Of a stretch of 60,202 bases of DNA, positions 27,914 through 36,114 are shown one piece after another. The DNA is taken from positions 1 to 60,202 of the forward strand of contig NZ_JBBIAB010000027.1 in the NCBI RefSeq assembly GCF_039634785.1, read 5' to 3'. A program made the translations under genes and the position numbers. Numbering within the stretch: position 1 is the first letter of the stretch; each line of letters opens with the position of its first letter. The notes beneath the pieces are model-generated. The model had not been told where the DNA came from. It worked only from the letters and a program-made list of their open reading frames with translations, and did no database searches. Origin of the DNA: Tistrella mobilis. Its GTDB lineage: Bacteria > Pseudomonadota > Alphaproteobacteria > Tistrellales > Tistrellaceae.

Positions 27914-27943
27914 AGCCTGAAACGTCAAACAAGCCTGAAACGT
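27914..27943. repeat. Direct repeat pair upstream of the glutathione peroxidase gene
   Basis: Two identical 12-mers AGCCTGAAACGT (27914-27925 and 27932-27943), 18 bp apart, so on nearly the same DNA face. The position fits a tandem binding site of a regulator of the glutathione peroxidase promoter. Hairpin-prone GC-rich sequence follows up to the ftsK stop. Confidence 0.5.
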
Positions 27944-28043
27944 GAAGGGCCGCCCTGCCCTCTCCCGTCAGGGGAGAGAATAGGACGGCCCGTCGGTCGT
28001 TCAAGCCCGGAACCGGGGGTGCGCCCCCGGGAATTTCCGGGGC

Positions 28044-30440
28044 TCAGCTCTGCTGGCGCCGCTCGGCGAAGTAGTTGCGGGCATTGACCAGGATCTGGCG
28101 CCGGCCGACATGATCGGGCGGGCTGATCATGCCCTCGGACTCCATCCGCTCCACCAGCCGGGCGGCACGGTTGTAGCCGATCTGCAGATGGCGCTGGATG
28201 AAGCTGACAGAGACCTTGTCTTCGCGCAGGATCAGCGAGACCGCCTGGGCGAAGATATCGCCGTCATCCTCCCCCTCGGCCGCGACATCGTCGGAGGGCA
28301 GCCCCTCCACCGGACCATCGCCGTCATCCTCTTCGGTGACGCTGTAGACATAGTCGGGCCGGCCCTGGCCGCGCAGATGCTCGACCACCTCTTCGACCTC
28401 GCGATCGCTCACGAAGGGGCCGTGGACGCGGGTGATGCGCCCGCCGGCCGCCATGAACAGCATGTCGCCCTGGCCCAGAAGCTGCTCGGCCCCCGCCTCG
28501 CCCAGGATGGTGCGGCTGTCGATGCGGCTGGTGACCTGGAAGGAAATCCGGGTCGGGAAATTGGCCTTGATGGTGCCGGTGATCACGTCCACCGAGGGCC
28601 GCTGGGTGGCCATGATCAGATGGATGCCGGCGGCGCGGGCCATCTGGGCCAGCCGCTGGATCAGGGTCTCGATCTCCTTGCCCGCCACCAGCATCAGATC
28701 GGCCATCTCGTCGACGACCACCACTATATAGGGCAGGTGTTCAAGATCGACGATCTGCTCCTCGAAGATCGGCTCCTGCTTCGCCTTATCGTAGCCGACC
28801 TGCACCCGGCGGGTCACCTGCTCGCCGCGCTCGGCAAGCTCGGCCACCCGGCCGTTATAGCCTTCGATGTTGCGCACGCCCAAAAGCGACATGGAGCGGT
28901 AGCGGCTCTCCATCTCGCGCACGACCCATTTCAGTGCCGCGACCGCCTTGTTGGGGTCGGTGACGACCGGGGTCAGCAGATGCGGGATCTCGTCATAGAC
29001 CGACAGTTCCAGCATTTTGGGGTCGACCATGATCAGCCGGCACTGTTCCGGCGGCAGCCGGTAGAGCAGCGACAGGATCATGGCATTGATGCCGACCGAT
29101 TTGCCCGATCCGGTGGTGCCGGCGATCAGCAGATGCGGCATGCGGGTCAGATCGACCACCACCGGCTCGCCGCCGATATTCTTGCCCAGCGCCAGAGGCA
29201 GGCGGTGATGCGCCTGGGTATAGGCGGGCGAGGCCAGGATTTCGCGCAGATAGACGGTCGCCCGCGACTCGTTCGGCAGCTCGATACCGATCACGCTGCG
29301 TCCGGGCACCACGGCGATGCGCGCGGTGATGGCGCTCATCGACCGGGCGATGTCGTCGGCGAGGTTGATCACGGTCGAGGATTTGGTGCCGGGCACCGGC
29401 TCCAGCTCGAACAGGGTCACCAGCGGCCCGCGCCGGACCTCCATGATCTCGCCGCGCACCCGGAAGTTCCTGAGCACGGTTTCAAGCTTGCGGGTCTTGT
29501 CGGCCAGCACGCCCTCGTCCAGCGCCGGATCGTCCTCGGCTTCCGAGGTCGCCAGCAGGGCCAGGGCAGGCAGGACATAGCCGGCATCCTGGCCGGCGTC
29601 GTCCCAGCTCTCCGGCTCGTCGCCCGCACCGTCCTCAGCTGCCCCGGCCTCGCCGGCCTCTTCATCGGCGGCCGCCTCGTCTTCATCGGCAGCCTCGGCT
29701 GCCAAGGCGTCCGCGTCGTCGAGATCGTCATCAACGATATCGTCGAGAGGATCCGCCTCCTCGTCCGCAGAGGCGTCATCAAACGCCGGATCGGCATCGA
29801 CCGGCGCTTCGGAGACATCCTCCGCCGCGTGCTCGACCGCGGTGTCCTCGTCCGCCATATCCTCGGCAGGCTCGACCGCATCCGTGTCGGCATCGTCATC
29901 ATCGAGGGTATCAGCGACGGGCCCGGCCATATCGACCGCCTCTGCCTCGGCATCTGCTTCATTGGCGGCGGCCAGCGCCTGGAAGTCGAAGACCGGCTCT
30001 TCGCCCGGGATCACCTCGGCGGTCAGCAGCTCGCCTTCCATGAGCGGCGGCGGCAGAACCAGGGGCATGGACAGAGCCAGGGCGAGAGCTTCCGCCTCGT
30101 CGGGCCAGTCTTCGCCATCCTCGGGCTCCAGCGCCGGGGCAAGGGCCGCTTCCGACCATTCCACCCCCGCCAGGAAGCCATAGGCAACCGCCAGCGCCTG
30201 CGCCTCGTCGATGGTGCCGGTGGCATAGATGACGGCCGCCTGCTCGGTGCCGGGATGGGCTTCGATCGCCCATTCCGGCTGGCCGCTATCGTCCAGCGCC
30301 AGCTTGATCAGACGGAAGGGGCGGTCGGTCATCGCGCACCACAGGCCGAATTCCTCGGCACGTGGCGGCATGGCGTTGTCCTGCTCGGGCTCGCGGCGCG
30401 GGTCCAGATCGGGCAGCGTATAGGGGCGCCGTGCGGTCAT
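28044..30440 (-). CDS. FtsK/SpoIIIE-type DNA translocase without a membrane domain
   Basis: 798 residues. The C-terminal ~500 residues are a complete FtsK motor: alpha domain (YVLPALALLATS onward), Walker A GTTGSGKSVGI, Walker B YIVVVVDEMADLM, and the gamma winged helix (FIQRHLQIGYNRAARLVE) that reads KOPS-like sites. The usual four N-terminal membrane helices are absent. Instead there is a ~110-residue soluble region (FGLWCAMTDRPFRLIK ... EAQALAVAYGFLAGVEW) that I do not recognise, and a very acidic linker of ~180 residues. The ATG overlaps the upstream PAS gene as ATGA. It may be a second, soluble translocase beside a normal FtsK elsewhere. Confidence 0.9.
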   Translation of the reverse strand: MTARRPYTLPDLDPRREPEQDNAMPPRAEEFGLWCAMTDRPFRLIKLALDDSGQPEWAIEAHPGTEQAAVIYATGTIDEAQALAVAYGFLAGVEWSEAALAPALEPEDGEDWPDEAEALALALSMPLVLPPPLMEGELLTAEVIPGEEPVFDFQALAAANEADAEAEAVDMAGPVADTLDDDDADTDAVEPAEDMADEDTAVEHAAEDVSEAPVDADPAFDDASADEEADPLDDIVDDDLDDADALAAEAADEDEAAADEEAGEAGAAEDGAGDEPESWDDAGQDAGYVLPALALLATSEAEDDPALDEGVLADKTRKLETVLRNFRVRGEIMEVRRGPLVTLFELEPVPGTKSSTVINLADDIARSMSAITARIAVVPGRSVIGIELPNESRATVYLREILASPAYTQAHHRLPLALGKNIGGEPVVVDLTRMPHLLIAGTTGSGKSVGINAMILSLLYRLPPEQCRLIMVDPKMLELSVYDEIPHLLTPVVTDPNKAVAALKWVVREMESRYRSMSLLGVRNIEGYNGRVAELAERGEQVTRRVQVGYDKAKQEPIFEEQIVDLEHLPYIVVVVDEMADLMLVAGKEIETLIQRLAQMARAAGIHLIMATQRPSVDVITGTIKANFPTRISFQVTSRIDSRTILGEAGAEQLLGQGDMLFMAAGGRITRVHGPFVSDREVEEVVEHLRGQGRPDYVYSVTEEDDGDGPVEGLPSDDVAAEGEDDGDIFAQAVSLILREDKVSVSFIQRHLQIGYNRAARLVERMESEGMISPPDHVGRRQILVNARNYFAERRQQS

Positions 30441-30883
30441 GCGTCCACCCTGTAGGCGGCGACGAGGAGCTTGCTCACCTCGCCGTCGAGATCGAAGAAG
30501 GGCAGCACCAGACGTTCCCAGGTCTGCTGCTCGCCGTCGAACATCGCCGTGTACACCCGCGAGACCGGCAGCCGGTCGGCGCGCACCGCATCGTATTCAG
30601 CGGCAAGCACGGCGGCCCGGTCGGCCGCGATCCGGGCCAGGGTGCAGCCGGTCAGGTCGCCGCCGAAGGCGGATGCATAAGCGGGGCTGTAATAGCGATA
30701 GACGTAACCGCCGGTTTCGTCCAGACCCAGGATGGCCATGTTGTCGAGCCAGGGCCTGAGGTCGGCCGGCGACATGCCGTCGAGAGCGGGAAAGCTGCCG
30801 CCGGCGCACAGCCGGAGCCAGAGGCCATAGAGGGCCTTCAGCTTGGGATGCCGCACGACGAGCGCCAGAGTGGATGAGGACAT
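30437..30883 (-). CDS. PAS-domain protein coupled to the soluble FtsK
   Basis: 148 residues. It looks like a single PAS domain of the PAS_5 type found in alphaproteobacteria: PKLKALYGLWLRLC at the N-terminus, MAILGLDETGGYVYRYYSP, and a C-terminal VLPFFDLDGEVSKLLVAAY. No output domain is attached. Its stop overlaps the ftsK start, so the two are translated together. The ligand and partner are unknown; an interaction with the unusual FtsK N-terminus is a guess. Confidence 0.75.
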   Translation of the reverse strand: MSSSTLALVVRHPKLKALYGLWLRLCAGGSFPALDGMSPADLRPWLDNMAILGLDETGGYVYRYYSPAYASAFGGDLTGCTLARIAADRAAVLAAEYDAVRADRLPVSRVYTAMFDGEQQTWERLVLPFFDLDGEVSKLLVAAYRVDA

Positions 30884-30995
30884 CGCGGAACCGATTACGG
30901 TTGGAGAGACGGAACGGAAAGAGGTCGACGCAACGCCGAAGACGGCCGCATCCGGCAGGCCTGCCGGCCACGACCGTCGCGGACGATCCGCCGGA

Positions 30996-31784
30996 TCAGG
31001 CCTTGAGCTTCCAGCCGCGGGCCAGCGCCCGCCAGCAGGCGATGCCAAGCACCAGGTCGACGCCGGCCAGCACGGCCATGCCCGCCAGCACCGACCCGTC
31101 GGCATGGCCGGTGACGCCATAGCGGAACCCGTCGATCATATAGAAAAACGGGTTGAGATGCGCCGCAAAGCTCCAGCCTTCGGGCAGGCGCTCGACCGAA
31201 TAGAAGGTGCCCGACAGGAAGGAAAGCGGGGTGATCACGAAGTTGGTGATCGCCGCCATCTGGTCGAACTTGTCGGCCCAGACGCCCACCAGAATGCCGA
31301 TCAGCGCCATCATCGCCGAGGCGGCGACCAGGTGATAGATCACGAAGCCCGGATGGGCGAATTCGAAATGCACGAAGGGGCTCATCGCCGCGATGAGGAC
31401 GATGCCGACGGTCACACCGCGGGTCACCGCCCCCAGCGCATAGCCCAGCGTCATCTCGACGGCGGAAAGCGGCGCCATCAGAACGTCGACGATATTGCCC
31501 TGCACCTTCGAGATCATCAGCGACGAAGACGAGTTCGCGAAGGCGTTCTGGACCACCTGCATCATGATCAGGCCGGGCGCCAGGAATTCCAGATAGGGCA
31601 CGTCGCCCACCGTCTCGACCGCCCGGCCGAGGGCGAGCGAGAAGATCGCGAGGAACAGCAGACCCGTCACCACCGGTGCGGTCAGGGTCTGGCCCGCCAC
31701 CTTCACGAAGCGGCGCACCTCGCGCAAATAGAGGGTCGCGAAGCCCCGCCAGTTGACCGCTCCCATCTGTCGCGGCTCGCCCAT
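30996..31784 (-). CDS. ABC-2 type transporter permease
   Basis: 262 residues with six membrane helices: FATLYLREVRRFVKV at the N-terminus, GLIMMQVVQNAFANSSSSL, and NFVITPLSFLSGTFYSVERL characteristic of the YadH/NodJ subgroup. Such permeases export polysaccharide, lipid or drug substrates with a separate ATPase, but no ATPase gene lies beside it. GAGGTGA precedes the chosen ATG; upstream codons are not convincing. Confidence 0.9.
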   Translation of the reverse strand: MGEPRQMGAVNWRGFATLYLREVRRFVKVAGQTLTAPVVTGLLFLAIFSLALGRAVETVGDVPYLEFLAPGLIMMQVVQNAFANSSSSLMISKVQGNIVDVLMAPLSAVEMTLGYALGAVTRGVTVGIVLIAAMSPFVHFEFAHPGFVIYHLVAASAMMALIGILVGVWADKFDQMAAITNFVITPLSFLSGTFYSVERLPEGWSFAAHLNPFFYMIDGFRYGVTGHADGSVLAGMAVLAGVDLVLGIACWRALARGWKLKA

Positions 31785-31940
31785 GTCGTCACCTCGCTTC
31801 CACCGGACCCGACGGCACGCGCCGCCGCCCCCCTGCTTCCGGCCGTTCACGAGCCGGATGGGGCCGCCGGAGGATAAGCGCCATGGGCCGGAGGGGCAAG
31901 AGCGGGGCGGGAACGTCTGTCGTACACGCCGGCCCAGGCC

Positions 31941-34544
31941 TCAGCGTGAGGGTTGGGAGTCGCCTCCCGCTTCCCCCGAATCCTCATCGATCCGCGGCGG
32001 GCGGCGGCTGTCTTCGTCGCCGGGCACCGCATGAACGTCGCGCCGGTCCTCGGGGTCCTCTGCCGCTGTTGCCACCGCCGGCAGCTTGGGGGCCGCATGT
32101 CCCGTCGCACCCGAGCGCCAGGAGCCTTCGGTCTTAAGCACCTGCACCGGCGCAGCCGGCGCCTTGCCGTCCTTGCCTACACCGAAATAAAGCGTGGTAT
32201 GCGGGAAGGGGATCTCGATGCCGCGCTCGTCGAAGACCTGCTTGATGCGGGCGAAGAAGGCGCGCTTGATCCCCCATTGCTGGCCGGGCTTCGTCATGAT
32301 GCGGCCGCGGACGACCACGTCACTGGCACCGAAACGGTCGAGCCCGAAAATCTCGATCGGCTGAAGGATCAGATCCCGGAACTCGGGATCGTGCCCCATG
32401 GCGAGCCCGACCTCGCGCATCATCTCGGCCACCTCGCCCACATTCTCGCGATAGGCGACGCTGATATCCAGCAGGGCGTAGGAGAAGTCCTTGGTCAGGT
32501 TCTGGACGATGTCGACGGCGCTGAACGGCACGGTGCGCACCACACCCTCCACGTCGCGCAGGCGGATGGTGCGCACGGTCATGCGCTCTACCGCCCCCGT
32601 CTGCCCGGCGACGGTCACCACGTCGCCGACCGAGATCGTGTCTTCGAACAGGATGAAGGCGCCGGTGATGAAGTCCTTGACCAGCGTCTGGGCACCGAAA
32701 CCGATGGCGAGGCCGACGACGCCGGCACCGGCCAGCAACGGCGCGATATCGATGCCGATTTCCGAGAAGACGGTCAGCACCACCACCAGGGTCAGGATGA
32801 TCATGACCACATTGCGCAGCATCGGCAGCAGGGTCTTGGCGCGTGTGGTGGGCGCGCGATCCCCATCGGATTGCAGGCGCCGCGAAATGGCCCCGTCGAC
32901 CATTTCCCAGATCACCGCGGCACCGACCACGAAGACCACGATCTTGACCAGCGCCCCCACCACCCGGGCGCCGGCGTCGGAGGCGAGCCAGGCCAGACCG
33001 CCCAGACCCCAGACTTCCAGCAGCGCCAGCACGGCGAAGACATGGATGAAGCCAACGATGGCGGTTCGGGTGATGGACAGATAGCGGTTCACCCGGGTTT
33101 CGATGCCGGGATGGCGCAGGATGAACTCGTCCGAGACCGAGAACAGCCGCTCCAGCATCCGTTCCGCCGCCATCACCGCCACCCGGTCCAGCAGCAGGAT
33201 CAGGATGGTGGCGCCGGTCGCCTGCGCCAGAAAGGTGAAGCCGCCATCGACCCCCAGCAGCCAGATCCCGGCCGCAATGGCGACATAGGCCAGCGCCAGC
33301 ACGTGCCAGACATCGGCGAGACGCGCGCGCAGGGTCGCCATGCCCATGCGCGTCACCTCGCGCGCACGGTCGGCGGCCGCAGCGGCGAGATCGGGGGGAA
33401 CATCGTCGTCGGTGGTCCGGACATCCGCCTCTGCCGGCGTCACCCCAAGCGGTGCCGAGCCGTCGCCGGGATCGGCCATCGCCGCCTCGGTGCCGGGCAC
33501 GTCGTCGGCAGCGAACTGGAGCGGCCGGCGGCCGGCGATCACATCGGCGACCTCGCGGCGGTTCTGCAGCACCACCACCGCCGCCAGGCTGGCCACGAAC
33601 AGGCCGAAGACCTTGGACGCGACCAGCAGTACCGGCGGCGAGACCCCAAGCGTGCGGGCGACATCGTACAGGAACCAGCCATAGACGGTGATGCGCGCGA
33701 AGCGCTTCAGCCAGATGTAGAGATAGGCGGCGGTTTCGTCAGAGAAGGGCAGCGGCCGAAGCCGGCGCACCTGCGGACGAAGCGCCATGCGCCCGGCCGC
33801 CAGTATGGCGCGCACGGCGATATTGGCCTGCACGACGGCGATCGCGATCATCGCCGCATCGCCGGTCGGGCGCACCAGGGCGGTTGCCGCGGCAGCACCG
33901 CCCGCAAAGCCCGCAATGCCCAGAAGATCGATCAGCAGCAGGCAGATACCGCGTGCAGCCCGGCGCCAGCGCGAGGCCGGCGGATTGGTCCCAAGCCGCA
34001 GGCGGGGGCGCGACAGCAGCGCCTTGACGATCCATTCCAGCAGAAAGCCCGCCGCAACCACCGCCGCCAGGCGGCCGATCAGCTCAATCCACTGCTCCCG
34101 CTTCCGGTCGTTGGCAAGGCCGCGGCCGATACGCTCCAGCTCGTCGGGCGTATGCGACAGCGCGACCGCCGCCTTCTGCAGGTCGCGCCCCAGCGCATCG
34201 AGGCGATTGGCGATCACCGTCGCCGGGCCGTCGAGGAAGGGCATCACCAGTTCGGCCGCCAGCTCCTCGCCCTCTGCGGGTGTCGCAGGGGTTTCGGCCG
34301 CCTTCAGGCGTTCGATCAGCTTCTCCCGACCCTCCGGATCCTCGAGCAGCTTGATCAGCGCATCCACCTCCGCCTGACCGTCGCTGGCGGCGGCATCGGC
34401 AGATCCGGACCCCGTGGAAGGCAGTCCGGGCAGGGTCTGGGCCTGCAGCGGGGCGACGGCGACCGTCGTCAGAAGAAGCAGGCAGACCAGAATCGCAAGC
34501 ACGATTCGGCGCAGGCGGGCGAAGGCGGTAAGGCGCGGCATCAT
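31941..34544 (-). CDS. Large MscS-family mechanosensitive channel
   Basis: 867 residues. A signal peptide (PRLTAFARLRR plus a hydrophobic core, cleavage near LQA) leads to a periplasmic region, then about ten membrane helices and the C-terminal MscS core: pore helix region GAGVVGLAIGFGAQTLVKD, beta domain DVVTVAGQTGAVERM, and the cytoplasmic alpha/beta cage ending in PFPHTTLYFG. It releases solutes on hypo-osmotic shock. The two adjacent ATGs at 34544 were preferred because they give a proper signal peptide; earlier in-frame starts do not. The last ~60 residues are low-complexity and charged. Confidence 0.92.
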   Translation of the reverse strand: MMPRLTAFARLRRIVLAILVCLLLLTTVAVAPLQAQTLPGLPSTGSGSADAAASDGQAEVDALIKLLEDPEGREKLIERLKAAETPATPAEGEELAAELVMPFLDGPATVIANRLDALGRDLQKAAVALSHTPDELERIGRGLANDRKREQWIELIGRLAAVVAAGFLLEWIVKALLSRPRLRLGTNPPASRWRRAARGICLLLIDLLGIAGFAGGAAAATALVRPTGDAAMIAIAVVQANIAVRAILAAGRMALRPQVRRLRPLPFSDETAAYLYIWLKRFARITVYGWFLYDVARTLGVSPPVLLVASKVFGLFVASLAAVVVLQNRREVADVIAGRRPLQFAADDVPGTEAAMADPGDGSAPLGVTPAEADVRTTDDDVPPDLAAAAADRAREVTRMGMATLRARLADVWHVLALAYVAIAAGIWLLGVDGGFTFLAQATGATILILLLDRVAVMAAERMLERLFSVSDEFILRHPGIETRVNRYLSITRTAIVGFIHVFAVLALLEVWGLGGLAWLASDAGARVVGALVKIVVFVVGAAVIWEMVDGAISRRLQSDGDRAPTTRAKTLLPMLRNVVMIILTLVVVLTVFSEIGIDIAPLLAGAGVVGLAIGFGAQTLVKDFITGAFILFEDTISVGDVVTVAGQTGAVERMTVRTIRLRDVEGVVRTVPFSAVDIVQNLTKDFSYALLDISVAYRENVGEVAEMMREVGLAMGHDPEFRDLILQPIEIFGLDRFGASDVVVRGRIMTKPGQQWGIKRAFFARIKQVFDERGIEIPFPHTTLYFGVGKDGKAPAAPVQVLKTEGSWRSGATGHAAPKLPAVATAAEDPEDRRDVHAVPGDEDSRRPPRIDEDSGEAGGDSQPSR

Positions 34545-34900
34545 CGTCTCGCTCGACACGAATGGAACCGTGCCTGAACCGGCACGACCGGGACTGTGGA
34601 GACCGTATGTAGCCCGCATCCCGGCGTCAATCATTGCGCCGCACGCCCTGGAAACGTCACGGCCGCCCCCGCATGCTTCGGTGCCGCCGCCCGGCTCAGA
34701 CAACTGCGTTGCAACGCCCGGATTCGCGTAATTCGGGATGGATATGCGAAACGGATTCAATTAAAGATATAAAAACAACGTATAAGGCGATTTATAAAAA
34801 GTATCATATCCTGATACGAGAAAACGCCGAGGCGAGCCGGACCCGCATCCGCATCGATGCGCTCCGTGGGATGGAGCGAAGAGGGGGAGAAGAGGGGCAG
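34545..34900. other. 356-bp divergent intergenic region with AT-rich promoter zone
   Basis: Separates the MscS gene (minus) from the TAXI receptor gene (plus). The part 34740-34820 is much more AT-rich than its surroundings and holds several TATAAA/TATAAG-like hexamers and an inverted repeat at 34801. It therefore probably carries the TRAP promoter. No gene is seen. Confidence 0.6.
34801..34817. promoter_or_regulatory. Inverted repeat upstream of the TAXI-TRAP genes
   Basis: GTATCA-N5-TGATAC, perfect 6-base arms, in the AT-rich promoter zone about 85 bp before the TAXI receptor start. The shape fits a GntR-type operator, but no such regulator is encoded nearby. Confidence 0.45.
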
Positions 34901-35974
34901 ATGAGGACGAGCATGGGCCGCGCATGGCGCGGCGGACTGGCAGCCACCCTGAAAGCGGCTGCCGGAACGATGGCCTTTTGCGCCTGGGTGGCAGCCGGCC
35001 TGTCACCGATCGGGCCGGCCGCAGCCGCAGACCCGGTCGAGGTCAAATTCGCGACCATCAGCAATACGTCGGATGAATACGCGCTGGGGGTCACCTGGTC
35101 CACCCTGCTCGACAAGACCCGGTCGGGCATCACCATGGAAGTGGTGGCCCATGGCGGCACGCCGAAGCTGCTGCGCGGCGTGGTCGACAAGGATTGGGAT
35201 ATCGGCATCATCGCCTCGCCGCATCTGCTCTATGCGCGCGACGGGCTGTTCATGTTCAAGGGCAGGGCCGAGGACGGCAAATACTATGACGACGTCCGCG
35301 TGCTGCTGACGCTGGAAAGCGGTGTCGCCCATTATCTGACGCGCGCCGGATCGGGCATCCGCACTCTCGCCGATCTTCGCGACAAGTCCATCGCCGTCGG
35401 CACGCCCGGCGGCTTCTCGGGCACGATCAATCTTGCCCTTCTGGCGGCCCATGGGCTGGATCCGGCCAAGGGTGAGGTGAAGGCGCAATACCTTGAATAC
35501 TCGACCGCCATGGACGAGCTGCGCAACGGCATGCTCGATGCGGTCTATCTCTGGGGCGGCCTGCCGCAGGGGGCCGTCGCCTCGGCGGCGCTGCAGAGCG
35601 ACCTCGCCTATGTGGGCCTGGATCCGGCCGCCATGGAAAGCTGGCGCAAGACCTTTCCGGCCGCGGAGTATTACGACCTGGTCACGCTGACCCCGGAGCG
35701 CATCTCGACGGCCTATGACGGCCATCTGAAGCCCGAGGCGCCGGTGGTGAGCTGGACGACGCGCATGCAGATCATCGTCCATCGCGACATGCCTGACGAT
35801 GTCGCCTACCGGCTGGTCAAGACGCTGTGGGAGAACATCGACGAGGTTCGCCAGGCCTCGCGCGAACTCTCGATCATGTCGCTCGATCAGGCGGTACAGA
35901 GCGCCAGCGGCATCATCCATCCGGGCGCGAAACGCTTCTACGTCGAAGCCGGGGTGATGAAGCCCCAGTCCTGA
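34901..35974 (+). CDS. TAXI-family TRAP transporter solute-binding protein
   Basis: 357 residues. A signal peptide ending near AAAA (residues ~1-45) precedes a periplasmic binding domain of the TAXI type: VKFATISNTSDEYALGVTW, IRTLADLRDKSIAVGTPGG, YRLVKTLWENIDEVRQ. It captures a substrate, often a carboxylate, for the TRAP permease 140 bases downstream. GAGGGG lies before the ATG at 34901; an ATG at 34913 is an alternative. Substrate unknown. Confidence 0.9.
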   Translation: MRTSMGRAWRGGLAATLKAAAGTMAFCAWVAAGLSPIGPAAAADPVEVKFATISNTSDEYALGVTWSTLLDKTRSGITMEVVAHGGTPKLLRGVVDKDWDIGIIASPHLLYARDGLFMFKGRAEDGKYYDDVRVLLTLESGVAHYLTRAGSGIRTLADLRDKSIAVGTPGGFSGTINLALLAAHGLDPAKGEVKAQYLEYSTAMDELRNGMLDAVYLWGGLPQGAVASAALQSDLAYVGLDPAAMESWRKTFPAAEYYDLVTLTPERISTAYDGHLKPEAPVVSWTTRMQIIVHRDMPDDVAYRLVKTLWENIDEVRQASRELSIMSLDQAVQSASGIIHPGAKRFYVEAGVMKPQS

Positions 35975-36024
35975 TCCCGGGTGCGCCCCCGCCGCCCGCG
36001 ACCGCCACGACGGATCCCGAAGAC

Positions 36025-36070
36025 GACCGACCGACCGACCGGCCCGCCCTTTCAGGGCTCGGGCCGGTCG
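36025..36070 (+). other. GACC tandem repeat and long hairpin between receptor and permease genes
   Basis: Four tandem GACC units (36025-36040) run into a hairpin: outer arms CGACCGGCCC/GGGCCGGTCG (36036-36045, 36061-36070), inner arms GCCCT/AGGGC. No T-run follows. A hairpin here would fit processing or partial termination that yields more receptor than permease. Confidence 0.55.
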
Positions 36071-36114
36071 ACCGGAAGAGCTGCGTCTTCGATCAGCACC
36101 CGAGGACACATCCG

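Noticed and set aside
28110-30455. 781-codon open frame opposite ftsK
   Set aside because: Antisense to a gene with intact Walker motifs; low-complexity translation.
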